Assembly: GCF_033097365.1 (NCBI RefSeq) | Contig: NZ_AP028461.1 | Span: 4,216,001-4,280,000 of the forward strand | Reading direction: 5' to 3' | DNA: 64,000 nt | DNA from: Actinoplanes sichuanensis | GTDB lineage: Bacteria > Actinomycetota > Actinomycetes > Mycobacteriales > Micromonosporaceae | In this document: positions 1-7,557 of the stretch, one piece after another | Layout: the number at the start of each line of letters is the position of its first letter | How positions within the stretch are numbered: the stretch's first letter is position 1 | Translations under genes and position numbers: made by a program | The notes under the pieces: generated by a model | Told to the model about the DNA's origin: nothing | Databases searched by the model: none | Seen by the model: the letters and a program-made list of their open reading frames with translations, nothing else

Positions 1-756
1 GACGACCACGTCTCCAGGCGCCCACTGATGGCCATAGAGGTAGCGGTCGCTGGTCGTGTGTTTCAGTAGCCTGTCCAGCAGGTCGTCGCTCTCGTGCTGG
101 TTAAGGCCGACGATGCTCTTGACCACCATCGAGCCGAGCAGCAAGGACCGGGCGCCGGTGACCGGGTGCACTGGGGCGAGTGGATGTGTGACCTCGGGCC
201 GGCCTGCGAGCGTTCCGGCTGCCGACGATGACCGGCCTCCCGTAGCCGCCGCTTGCTGTGCGCTGAGTTGCTGAATGGAGTGGACGGCCCGCAGGCTCCC
301 GATTCGGTCTCTTAAGTCTGCGGGGAGGTCGGCATGGGCTTGAGTGGCGTCGGTGAAGCGAGTTTCGCCGCCGTGGGTAGGTGTGATCACCGAGTACAGC
401 AGGGTCGCCAGGGTCAGGCGCGGCTTGAAGGAGTTGTCCGCGTGCCACTCCTCTTCCTGGTCGCCGTCGTAGATGCCGATGCGGGTGCCGTCCTCGACGA
501 TGTTGGAGATCGTGGTGATCCCGGGAAAGCCGCTGACCGCGTAGCGGCGGTCGACATCGGTATCGACCGTGCCGAACAGGCTGGCTGCAGCCAGTAGGTC
601 AGCGTGATTGAGGTGCTGTTCAGGGAAGATGAGAACCCGGAATCGGTGCAGAGCGGCAGTGAGGGCGCTGGCCATTGCGAAGGCTTCGGTGCGACTGAGG
701 TCGTGGTTGACCTGGGCTCCGAAGCTGCCGGCCAGCGGGCTGATCGAAAGTTCCAT
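1..756 (-). CDS. TauD/TfdA-family 2-oxoglutarate dioxygenase (3' end outside window)
   Basis: An open frame begins at ATG 756 behind a CAGGAG ribosome site and runs off the left edge (252 codons seen). It is a TauD/TfdA-type Fe(II)/2-oxoglutarate oxygenase: the first two iron ligands lie in WHADNSF (H105, D107), followed by HGGETRF (128-134), HPVTGARSLL (197-206) and WAPGDVVV (245-252). The distal His and the 2-oxoglutarate-binding Arg should lie beyond the edge. Family members hydroxylate, desaturate or cleave small amino acids, amines and sulfonates in the cytosol. The gene is 37 bases downstream of the aaRS-like gene on the same strand, so both are probably one transcript diverging from the repeat-peptide operon. 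The substrate is unknown; an amino acid used by the neighbouring ligase, or the peptide itself, is my inference. Confidence 0.85.
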   Translation of the reverse strand, partial: MELSISPLAGSFGAQVNHDLSRTEAFAMASALTAALHRFRVLIFPEQHLNHADLLAAASLFGTVDTDVDRRYAVSGFPGITTISNIVEDGTRIGIYDGDQEEEWHADNSFKPRLTLATLLYSVITPTHGGETRFTDATQAHADLPADLRDRIGSLRAVHSIQQLSAQQAAATGGRSSSAAGTLAGRPEVTHPLAPVHPVTGARSLLLGSMVVKSIVGLNQHESDDLLDRLLKHTTSDRYLYGHQWAPGDVVV

Positions 757-793
757 GTGGCGCTGCTCCTGAACGGTCAGGTGGGGCGGCGGA

Positions 794-1681
794 CTAGAAC
801 TGGGTGGATTGCAGGAAGGGGCTGATGTCGCGAGTGCCTGACGCCGCCGCACAGAGCCGCTCGATGCCGATCCCTAGGCCGACGCTGTTGGCCGGGACTC
901 GGCCGGCGTCGATTGCTTTCCAAGCCAGACGTTGTTCGTCGTCATACAGGCGGACGGCTTGCGCCCGCTCGATGAATGCTGCGCCGTCGGGTTCGTCCTC
1001 GTAGCCGTGCACGACCTCGATGCCGTCGATGAGGATCTCGAACCGGTTGAGGACGGCGGTGGTGCCGGGTGTGAGTCGTGCGCAGGGCTCGTCACCCCCG
1101 AGGGGGTAGTCAGTGAGCAGCACCGCGGCACCGCGGCTGCGTGTCTCCAGTTCCAGTTCGACGAATTGACCTAGGACGTCTTTGAACGGGGTGGCAGCGT
1201 CGGCGTGCAGATGTGTGGCCATCCGCTGCGGGAGGTCTCCGAGCGGTGACCTGCGTAGGTCGACGCCGAACACGTCCTGCACGTGTTGAGCGACGGAAAC
1301 CCTCTGCAGCGGGTAGCGCAGGTGTTGGCCGATCAGCTGCTCGGCCAACGTGATCAGGTACTCGAAACTCTCGCCGGCGGCGTACAGGTCGAGCATGCTG
1401 AACTCGCTCGCGTGCAGGTCGTCGGGTTTGTCGAGCCGGAAGCATGGTCCGATCTCGTACACGCGGGTGTGGTGTTCGAGGTTCACGCGCAGTGCGGGCC
1501 CGATCATGGCGCGCAGGAAGCGATCGCCGTGCAGTGTGACCGGCGCCCGACGCCCGGTGCCTAGGTCGGCACGCCGAGCCACGGGGGTAACAACCTGCAC
1601 GAAGCCGCTGCTGTGCAGGGTCTGGTGAAGGTGGAGCAGCACCTCGGATTTGACACGGATCGGGTCATGCGGCCTGGACAT
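794..1681 (-). CDS. Stand-alone class II LysRS/EpmA-like aminoacyl ligase
   Basis: 295 residues, about the size of EpmA (GenX/PoxA) and lacking the N-terminal anticodon-binding domain of lysyl-tRNA synthetase. Motif 2 is VYEIGPCFR (74-82, R82) followed by HASEFSMLDLY (90-100), matching the HNPEFTMLEWY region of LysRS/EpmA. Motif 3 is GLGIGIERL (268-276, R275). The substrate-recognition segment RFEILIDGIEVVHGYED keeps the Glu of GxELxNGF but has His for Asn. The family adenylates an amino acid; EpmA then transfers beta-lysine to a Lys side chain of EF-P. An AAGGAGA ribosome site 5 bases before ATG 1681 supports the start. Divergence from the repeat-peptide gene suggests (inference) that it acylates the peptide's Lys or makes an activated amino acid. 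It could instead be a tRNA-independent amide synthetase for a small molecule. Confidence 0.8.
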   Translation of the reverse strand: MSRPHDPIRVKSEVLLHLHQTLHSSGFVQVVTPVARRADLGTGRRAPVTLHGDRFLRAMIGPALRVNLEHHTRVYEIGPCFRLDKPDDLHASEFSMLDLYAAGESFEYLITLAEQLIGQHLRYPLQRVSVAQHVQDVFGVDLRRSPLGDLPQRMATHLHADAATPFKDVLGQFVELELETRSRGAAVLLTDYPLGGDEPCARLTPGTTAVLNRFEILIDGIEVVHGYEDEPDGAAFIERAQAVRLYDDEQRLAWKAIDAGRVPANSVGLGIGIERLCAAASGTRDISPFLQSTQF

Positions 1682-1876
1682 GCGGCTCTCCTTGGTTGGG
1701 GTTGGGCCCGCAGGAAGACGCGTTCGGGCCGGCGAGCAGCTGGGTGCCGCCGGATGTCCACACGCTAGCCGCGGGACCGAGCCCGGCAGTAGGCCCGGGC
1801 ATGGCCGCCGCGCGGCCGTTGGGGGCTGCTACCGACCAGACTGGATCGCATTCCCGCAGGTCAGTGCATGGCGGCG

Positions 1877-1930
1877 CGCAACGGTACGCAACACTGCGGC
1901 GCGTTTGGCGCAACGCTTCAAGCCGTTGCG
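1877..1930. promoter_or_regulatory. Candidate operator in the divergent promoter region (three CGCAACG boxes)
   Basis: The 429-base gap between the leftward ligase and the rightward peptide gene must carry both promoters. Inside it CGCAACG occurs at 1877-1883 and 1909-1915 and its inverse CGTTGCG at 1924-1930. The last two form an 8-base-spaced palindrome, and the first two are 32 bases apart (about three helical turns). This looks like a binding site for a cluster regulator, perhaps the TPR regulator at 10465-11787, but nothing in the sequence proves which protein binds. I saw no clear -35/-10 pair elsewhere in the gap. Confidence 0.35.
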
Positions 1931-2110
1931 GCCCCATCTGGCAGCGCCCTAGCGTGATGCTCCAGCCACCCGATGCGATCGATGTCCCGCCTCAATGAGG
2001 CTGCTCAGCGATGCCGGGTGGCCCCCGAGCCCGGCGTTCTGCCGCGACTCGGCAGCACCTCCCATCCAGTCACTGCGGCCCACCGTGCCGCACGAACGAG
2101 GGAGCACCAC

Positions 2111-2347
2111 ATGACCACCATGCCCAAGGCCGGGATGCGGCCCGATGCCGGGCTGAAGGCCGGGATGCGGCCCGATGCCGGGCTGAAGGCCGGGATGCGG
2201 CCCGATGCCGGGCTGAAGGCCGGGATGCGGCCCGATGCCGGGCTGAAGGCCGGGATGCGGCCCGATGCCGGGCTGAAGGCCGGGATGCGGCCCGATGCCG
2301 GGCTGAAGGCCGGGATGCGGCCCGATGCCGGGCTGAAGGCCGCCTGA
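2111..2347 (+). CDS. Multicore repeat peptide, putative RiPP precursor (7 x KAGMRPDAGL)
   Basis: A 78-residue frame: MTTMP, seven perfect copies of KAGMRPDAGL, then KAA and stop. GGAG at 2101-2104 sits 6 bases before ATG 2111, the best ribosome site of any frame through the repeat. It is the first gene of the rightward operon and is followed by oxidative and guanidine-modifying enzymes, as expected of a RiPP precursor. It is unusual in having essentially no leader peptide. Each repeat holds one Lys, one Arg, one Met, one Pro and one Asp. A LysRS/EpmA-like ligase could act on Lys; amidinotransferase and deiminase-fold enzymes could act on Lys or Arg (inference). Because 30 is divisible by 3, all six frames are open across the repeat, so coding in this frame rests on the ribosome site, position and Lys/Arg logic. 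Confidence 0.7.
   Translation: MTTMPKAGMRPDAGLKAGMRPDAGLKAGMRPDAGLKAGMRPDAGLKAGMRPDAGLKAGMRPDAGLKAGMRPDAGLKAA
2126..2335 (+). repeat. Perfect 30-bp tandem repeat, seven copies
   Basis: Seven copies of a 30-bp unit with no mismatch, beginning aaggccgggatgcgg and ending cccgatgccgggctg, plus a partial eighth unit (aaggccg) at 2336. The absence of even synonymous change implies very recent expansion or strong homogenisation by recombination or slippage. The array encodes the decapeptide repeats of the gene at 2111-2347. Copy number may differ between strains, and short-read assembly could have collapsed it. Confidence 0.97.
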
Positions 2348-2486
2348 TCCACCCTCGATGATCGCCCGTCCTATCCCAGGCATGCCCGGTGCTGTTGCAG
2401 CAGTCCGCGGTGGCCAGGCACAGCCGGGATGGGACGCGGCGCAGCTCGCACCGGAGAGTTCGTGCTATCTGCTGGGGAGAATCTTG

Positions 2487-3548
2487 ATGGTCAGCGTCAC
2501 CTCATCGGCTAAGGGAACGCCGTCACGAGGCAGAACGCGCAACGGAACGGGTGCATCGGGGCCGGTGCGCAAGGCGCTCGGCGCCGATCTCATCGGTCGT
2601 CTGGAGCGGTTGTGCGGACGGCCGACGGTCGGGCTGTTCGACGTCGCTCAGGACATCGTCGCGGTGGCGGTGACCGCGGTGGCAGGCAGCGTCCTCGGTC
2701 ATGTGGTCGGTCCGATGCTGGCGGTCTGTTACATCGGAGTACGGCAGCGGCACCTGTCGAACCTGGCCCACGAGTGCGTTCATTCCAAACTCATGGCCAC
2801 CCGTCGCAGCAACCGTGTCGTGGGCTACCTGCTGACAGGACTGCTCGGCGAGGGTTTCCTGCCCTACCGCAGCAGCCATTACGTGCACCACGCCAAGCTG
2901 GGTTCCGACGGTGATCCGATGTTCCAGTCGTACCGGGCCGGCAACATCCACGCCGCGGCACCGTCGCCGAGCCGGTGGTCGTTCATCTGGCGGGTCATCG
3001 TGCGTAACGCGATCTGGCGGTTGCCGAAGACGGCGGCACTGACGCTGGTCAGCAAGGACTCGGAGGAGACGTGGCGTGCCCCCGCGGCACGTGGCGCGCT
3101 GTGGGTCAGCGCCGCGACGGTGTCCTGGTCTTTCGGCGTGGCGGTCGATTTCCTGCTCTACTGGCTGATCCCGTTGATCTTCGTTCGGCCCGTGGTCACG
3201 TGGATCACGGATCTGGGCAACCACGCCGGGCTGATCGAAAACAGCGACCCGCTGCTACAGACCCGGGGCTGGTCGTCGCATCCGCTCACGCGGCACCTGC
3301 TCGGCGGTCACCTCGACGACATGTACCACCCGGTGCACCACTGGTGTCCGCAGATTCCCTGGCGCCGGCTTCCCGAAGCCGCGGATCTGGCTGCACGCCA
3401 CCTGGATCGGTGGAGTGAGGTGCCATGGTGCTCGGGCTACTTCTTCCGGCGCCGGTCCACCCCTGACCAGCCGTGCGTGATCGAGGACATCATCAACCGC
3501 CTCGCTGAACCCGCCGTGACGCCGCGCTCCTGCCGCATCGCCGGCTGA
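2487..3548 (+). CDS. Membrane fatty-acid-desaturase-like di-iron oxygenase
   Basis: The frame opens earlier (2358), but GGGGAG at 2474-2479 placed 7 bases before ATG 2487 fixes the start, giving 353 residues. The three histidine boxes of the membrane FA desaturase/hydroxylase family are present: HECVH (95-99), HYVHH (131-135) and HPVHH (281-285), with an extra NHAGL at 245-249. Hydrophobic segments near 55-85, 205-240 and around 112-125 fit a membrane protein with cytosolic iron site. The family inserts double bonds or hydroxyls into lipids, and some members act on carrier- or peptide-bound substrates. It lies 139 bases after the repeat peptide, with no obvious terminator between. A short inverted repeat (CCGACCG 3566-3572 / CGGTCGG 3587-3593) follows the gene. 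Substrate unknown: a lipid tail for the product or the peptide are both possible. Confidence 0.85.
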   Translation: MVSVTSSAKGTPSRGRTRNGTGASGPVRKALGADLIGRLERLCGRPTVGLFDVAQDIVAVAVTAVAGSVLGHVVGPMLAVCYIGVRQRHLSNLAHECVHSKLMATRRSNRVVGYLLTGLLGEGFLPYRSSHYVHHAKLGSDGDPMFQSYRAGNIHAAAPSPSRWSFIWRVIVRNAIWRLPKTAALTLVSKDSEETWRAPAARGALWVSAATVSWSFGVAVDFLLYWLIPLIFVRPVVTWITDLGNHAGLIENSDPLLQTRGWSSHPLTRHLLGGHLDDMYHPVHHWCPQIPWRRLPEAADLAARHLDRWSEVPWCSGYFFRRRSTPDQPCVIEDIINRLAEPAVTPRSCRIAG

Positions 3549-3656
3549 ACTCACCCACCCATCGCCCGACCGGTAAGCACGCCGTTCGGTCGGCACCTGC
3601 TGCTCAGGCACCGGACGAGCAACGATGCCGGCCCGCCGTCGAGGAGGCAATCGCCT

Positions 3657-4778
3657 ATGAAGCAGAACCCGCCCGCGAACAGCTACGACGAATGGTCACG
3701 CCTGCGTGAAGTCGTCGTCGGTCGCGCGGACCACTACACCGAGCACCACACCGATTCCTCCTGGATGCTGTTCTACTTCGAGAATGTGGCCCCGGTTCTC
3801 GGCGACACCGCCGCAGAGCGTGATCTGCTGTCCATCCCGGCGCAACTGGTCGACGAGCTCAACGAGGACATCGCCGGTCTGGTGGACACCCTCACCGGAT
3901 GCGGGGTAACCGTCCTGCGGCCGGCAGCTCCCGGCAAGGACGTCGACATCCGCAGCCCGTACTGGGATGCCCGCGCTACGCCGCCGCTCAACGTCCGTGA
4001 TCAGAGCATCGTCCTGGGCAAGACGATCGTCGAGACCGCCCCGCACATCCGCGCCCGCCTGTTCGAGAATGACCTGCTCAAACCGATTTTCTACCGCTAC
4101 TACGAGCAGGGCGGCAACTGGCTGAGCATGCCCCGGCCCGCCCTGGCCGCAGGCTCCCTCGACGACGCCTATTTCCGGCGCCGCGGCGTCGATGTATCCA
4201 CCGCCACCAGCGCCGAGACCGCCCAGCCTATCGACGGTCTCGGCCTGGAGATGGTCTTCGACGGCGCGCAGTGCATCCGGCTGGGCCGCGATGTGCTGGT
4301 CAACGTCGCCAACACCAATCACGACCTGGCGTTGCGGTGGCTGCGCGACAACTTCCCACAGCTGTGCTTCCACCGGCTCGACGCGATGGCCGACAACCAC
4401 ATCGACAGCATCATCGTGCCGTTGCGGCCAGGTCTGATGATGCTGCGTTCACCGCAGTACCTGCCCTACCTGCCGCAAGCACTGCGCTCGTGGGATGTCA
4501 TCTATCCGCCGCCGATGTCCGGGCCCGAACCCGACTACGGCGACTTCGGGTTCGTCATCCCGACCGCCAGCCGCTACATCGACATCAACGTGTTGTCGAT
4601 CGACGAGACCACCGTCGTCGTCAATTCCCACTACCCCGAGTTGATCCGGGTGCTGGAGCAGCGCGGCTTCACCGTGGCGCCGGTGCGTCACCGGCATCGC
4701 CGGCTGTTCGGCGGCGGCTTCCACTGCTTCACCCTCGACACCGTCCGCGACGGCGGCTGCGAGGACTACCTGACCTGA
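3657..4778 (+). CDS. Amidinotransferase (glycine/inosamine-phosphate amidinotransferase family)
   Basis: 373 residues, the usual length of the L-arginine:amine amidinotransferase family (GATM, StrB). The guanidine-modifying fold is recognisable from PYWDARATPPLNVRD (101-115), MVFDGAQCIRLGRD (199-212), the catalytic DNHIDS (246-251, H248 and D250) and the nucleophile in GGGFHCFTLD (C357). All catalytic residues are intact. The reaction moves the amidino group of arginine to a primary amine, leaving ornithine. GAGGAGG at 3640-3646 precedes ATG 3657. In this operon it could guanidinylate a small amine precursor, or the free amine of a lysine or of an amino acid attached to the repeat peptide (inference). 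StrB-like activity in an aminoglycoside pathway is unlikely since no sugar genes are present. Confidence 0.92.
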   Translation: MKQNPPANSYDEWSRLREVVVGRADHYTEHHTDSSWMLFYFENVAPVLGDTAAERDLLSIPAQLVDELNEDIAGLVDTLTGCGVTVLRPAAPGKDVDIRSPYWDARATPPLNVRDQSIVLGKTIVETAPHIRARLFENDLLKPIFYRYYEQGGNWLSMPRPALAAGSLDDAYFRRRGVDVSTATSAETAQPIDGLGLEMVFDGAQCIRLGRDVLVNVANTNHDLALRWLRDNFPQLCFHRLDAMADNHIDSIIVPLRPGLMMLRSPQYLPYLPQALRSWDVIYPPPMSGPEPDYGDFGFVIPTASRYIDINVLSIDETTVVVNSHYPELIRVLEQRGFTVAPVRHRHRRLFGGGFHCFTLDTVRDGGCEDYLT

Positions 4779-4856
4779 TCTGGGCAGGCCCGCCCCGGCC
4801 GCCGGTCAGACCGCCGGCCCCATGGATTCGCGCAGCCCGACCGTAAGGAGACCCCC

Positions 4857-6134
4857 GTGACCAACGCCTGGCCCCCGGGCCGCACGTTCTGGACGACCGA
4901 GTTCCCCGAACGCACCAACGACCGCACCACGCCGTTCCTGTTCAAAGGCATCGTGCCGCCCGCAGCGGCGATCGCCGACGACGTACTCGACGGATTCGCC
5001 GTGATCCGCCACGCACACACCGCCGACACCGGCATTTCGGCGCACGCCCGCGTCTACGTCGGTGAGGAGCGGCGCGACGACCTGCTGGACCGGGTACTCG
5101 CCGCCCCCGCCTGGACCGACGGCGGTTTCGTCACCTGGATGCAGGAGTTAGTCGCCGCCGAGCGGTTCAGCGTGGTCATCAACAACCTGGAAACCATCAG
5201 CCCGGCCCTGGCCGCCGGCCTGGGCCACCTGCTCGCCTCGCTGTTCGACGGGTGGGGCGTGCCACTGGGCGGCGCGGAACTGGTGGCGTTCGCCGGCAAC
5301 TACAGCGGCACCGCTTTCGGGGTCCACGAAGGCTACGAGGACGCCTTCCTGACCCACTACGGTCCGGGCGTCAAGCACTTCTACACCTGGTCGAACGAGG
5401 AGTACCAGAAGCTCACCGGCGGCCAGGACCCTCTTTACGGCGACTACCTGTGGTTGCTCGATCACGCCAAGCACTTCGTCCTCGAGCCTGGCGACGCCCT
5501 GTTCCTACCCCGGCGGGTCTTCCACGTCGGACGCCAGGACGAATTCTCGGTGTCCATCGCCATGCCGCTCTACACCTACCCGGACGCGGCGATCCTGCGC
5601 GCAGCCGTCCTGCCCGACCTGCTGGAGGCCCACCTGACCGGCGGACCAGACACCGAGCTGGGCCAGCCCTCACCGATGACTGAGTTCACCGCGGGGACCA
5701 CGCCGGTCACCCGGCGACTAACCGCTCTGGCCACCCGGACGCTCAACAGCGCCGGCCGGCACGCTGAACGGGCCGTCGAACGGCACCTGCGGCAGCGGTG
5801 GAACACCCTGCTCAGCAACGGCGGCTGGGAGATGGTGCAAGACGACCTGGCCCGCGCCGAGGCAGCCACCGCGTTCGACCCCAACCAGGTCACGGCCGGC
5901 GCCACCGTCGCCGTGACCGCCCCCTACCGGCTGATCGTCGACGGCGACCAGGCGTTCCTACGCGGATGCGAGATCACCACGGACCCCGACGTGCTCACCC
6001 CCGAGCTGGTCACAGCCGTCAACACCGCGCCGCTCACCCTGCCCGCCGACGACAACGTCCTGACCGCCGTCCGTGCGCTCGGCGCCACCGGCGGCCTGAC
6101 CGCGACCCCTGCACCGAAGGAGACCTCAGCATGA
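4857..6134 (+). CDS. JmjC/cupin-like protein
   Basis: 425 residues from GTG 4857, behind AAGGAG. The middle part resembles bacterial JmjC/cupin_8 oxygenases: FAGNYSGTAFGVHEGYEDAF (145-164), a long strand region ending in FVLEPGDALFLPRRVFHVG (207-225, H223) and a C-terminal mostly helical region (about 260-400) with RRW-type basic patch. In typical JmjC proteins the iron motif is HxD/E; here the aligned triplet is H157-E158-G159 with E161/D162 close by, so metal binding or 2-oxoglutarate hydroxylation is not assured. Bacterial relatives such as YcfD hydroxylate a ribosomal-protein arginine, which makes a peptide Arg a reasonable substrate here (inference). The stop overlaps the next start by four bases (ATGA), so the two products are translationally coupled and probably act together. 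Confidence 0.7.
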   Translation: MTNAWPPGRTFWTTEFPERTNDRTTPFLFKGIVPPAAAIADDVLDGFAVIRHAHTADTGISAHARVYVGEERRDDLLDRVLAAPAWTDGGFVTWMQELVAAERFSVVINNLETISPALAAGLGHLLASLFDGWGVPLGGAELVAFAGNYSGTAFGVHEGYEDAFLTHYGPGVKHFYTWSNEEYQKLTGGQDPLYGDYLWLLDHAKHFVLEPGDALFLPRRVFHVGRQDEFSVSIAMPLYTYPDAAILRAAVLPDLLEAHLTGGPDTELGQPSPMTEFTAGTTPVTRRLTALATRTLNSAGRHAERAVERHLRQRWNTLLSNGGWEMVQDDLARAEAATAFDPNQVTAGATVAVTAPYRLIVDGDQAFLRGCEITTDPDVLTPELVTAVNTAPLTLPADDNVLTAVRALGATGGLTATPAPKETSA

Positions 6135-6976
6135 TCACGCTCACCACGCCCGCCACCTTCTCGCTGGTCGACGGCTACCTCGACGACCATCCCGACACCC
6201 GTCGCTACCTGCACGCCACCCTTCTCGGCGAGCAGACCTCCGGCAACGATCTGGTCGACCAGCACCTCGCCCCGATGATCGATGCCGTGTATCGGCAGAT
6301 CCGCGACCTGGTCGACCCGGACACGCTCACCGCAGCCCAGGCGCGGATGTACATCGCCGAGCTGGCCGTCTTCGCCCGCTACAACGCCCAATTCCTCCGG
6401 CTGGCCGCCGACACCGTGGCCGGCTTCTCCCCGGAACTGGCCCACGAACTGCGCCGCAACTACCTGGAGGAAGGTGGCGAACGCGGCAAGGTCCCCGCCC
6501 ACTACATCCTCTACACCAACGCCCTGCTCAAAGACCTCGACCTGATGGTGAACGGCCACGTCCCCGCAGCGGAGACCGCCACTCTCGTGCTGCTGCACCA
6601 GGTACTGGTCAACTCGCACATGCCCAGCGTGATCGCCGGCGGCTACTACGCCACCGAAGGCGTCGCGATCGCCGAGACCGAGATCCTGCGCGACATCACC
6701 AACCGCTACGGCCAGCTGACCCGCCAGTCCAGCGGCGCCGACCTGCCGGCCCTGGACTACTACTACCGGCTGCACCTCGACGACGACCACGAGGCCGCCC
6801 AGGTCGGCGGTCTGAGCGTGGAGGCCGCCCACATCGAAGGCCTCGCCCAGTTCATCCGCAAGAGCGACCTCTACGGCTTCGACCTGCCGCAAGCCGTCGA
6901 AGGTTTCCTACAGATCCTCACCGCGATGACACACTGGTGGACCCAATTGGCCTACCGTGCGAAGGATCTCAACTGA
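6131..6976 (+). CDS. Haem-oxygenase-like diiron oxygenase (HDO)
   Basis: 281 residues, all-helical, of the iron-containing redox (HDO, PF14518-like) family that includes SznF, UndA and BesC. Likely ligands: E114 in NYLEEGGERG with H124 ten residues later (the same spacing as E215/H225 of SznF), E176 in YYATEG or E182, then H215 and D219/H220 in YYRLHLDDDHE. The usual final HxxxDxxH His is replaced by an adjacent His, which should be checked. The family uses O2 to N-hydroxylate guanidines, cleave C-C bonds or make alkenes. It overlaps the cupin-like gene by four bases. In SznF an HDO and a cupin domain of one polypeptide hydroxylate and nitrosate an arginine guanidine, so this split pair beside two guanidine enzymes suggests N-oxidation of an arginine or guanidino group (inference). 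Confidence 0.8.
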   Translation: MITLTTPATFSLVDGYLDDHPDTRRYLHATLLGEQTSGNDLVDQHLAPMIDAVYRQIRDLVDPDTLTAAQARMYIAELAVFARYNAQFLRLAADTVAGFSPELAHELRRNYLEEGGERGKVPAHYILYTNALLKDLDLMVNGHVPAAETATLVLLHQVLVNSHMPSVIAGGYYATEGVAIAETEILRDITNRYGQLTRQSSGADLPALDYYYRLHLDDDHEAAQVGGLSVEAAHIEGLAQFIRKSDLYGFDLPQAVEGFLQILTAMTHWWTQLAYRAKDLN

Positions 6977-7401
6977 TGTCCGATACCCGCGCCGACGTCG
7001 ACGTCTGGACCGGCGGCTGCCTCTGCCAGAACATCCGCTTCCAGGTCACCGGCGAACCGGACTACCCCCACGTGTGCTCCTGCCAGCACTGCCAGAAACG
7101 TGGCGGCGGTCCCATGCAGTCCTGGGTCGGCTACCCGCTGGAGGGCCTGCGCTGGATCGGTGACGGCGGCGAGCCGACCTGGTACGACACGTTCCCCGGC
7201 GAAACCAAACGAGGCTTCTGCCCCACATGCGGCAGCCACATCGCCGCCTTCGACTACGGCGACAGCACGATCGGCATCAACCTCACCGCCCTCGACCAGC
7301 AAGACGACCCGCGCTTGGTTCCGGTCAACCAGTCGTTCCGCGGCGACGCGGTGCCGTGGCTCGCCCAGGTGCCCGACACCCAGCACAGCACCACCAGCTG
7401 A
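6976..7401 (+). CDS. GFA-domain zinc protein
   Basis: 141 residues; the ATG at 6976 overlaps the previous TGA by one base, so it is translationally coupled to the diiron gene. It is a complete GFA-family fold (PF04828) with zinc-binding cysteines in GGCLCQNIRF, CSCQHCQK and FCPTCGSHI. The family is named for glutathione-dependent formaldehyde-activating enzyme, but most members have no proven activity, and actinobacteria use mycothiol rather than glutathione. Roles to consider here are thiol-adduct or aldehyde handling (formaldehyde is released by some oxidative demethylations), or a structural zinc protein of the modifying complex. Function inferred only from context. Confidence 0.88.
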   Translation: MSDTRADVDVWTGGCLCQNIRFQVTGEPDYPHVCSCQHCQKRGGGPMQSWVGYPLEGLRWIGDGGEPTWYDTFPGETKRGFCPTCGSHIAAFDYGDSTIGINLTALDQQDDPRLVPVNQSFRGDAVPWLAQVPDTQHSTTS

Positions 7402-7405
7402 ACCA

Positions 7406-7453
7406 CCCGGGGGATGGTAGGCCACAGCCGACGCTGGCCTGCCATCCCCCGGG
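7406..7453 (+). terminator. Strong 19-bp hairpin between GFA and deiminase-like genes
   Basis: Arms cccgggggatggtaggcca (7406-7424) and tggcctgccatcccccggg (7435-7453) pair along 19 bp with one G-U and a 10-base loop. There is no T tract, as is common for actinobacterial terminators. It may end or attenuate the front part of the operon (peptide to GFA), separating it from the deiminase-antiporter-nitroreductase part, or protect the 3' end of the upstream RNA. Confidence 0.75.
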
Positions 7454-7557
7454 AACCGCTGGTGAAGACACCGTGCCGAGCTGCCTCCGCCGTACCACCA
7501 GCCCACCTTTAACAGGGGAACCCGGCCCCGAACCGGCACCACCTGGAGGCACCCACC

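Noticed and set aside
2126..2335. CRISPR array or replication iterons
   Set aside because: Units are contiguous with no spacers, lie inside a translated frame, and there is no cas or rep gene.
1949..2383. Minus-strand and other-frame readings of the 30-bp repeat (for example repeats LQPGIGPHPG, or EGRDAARCRA)
   Set aside because: A 30-bp unit free of stops is open in all frames. These readings lack a ribosome site near a start and run against or across the operon; only the 2111 frame has a well-placed GGAG and fits the neighbouring enzymes.
2358..2486. 43-residue N-terminal extension of the desaturase
   Set aside because: No ribosome site at 2358, whereas GGGGAG sits just before ATG 2487.
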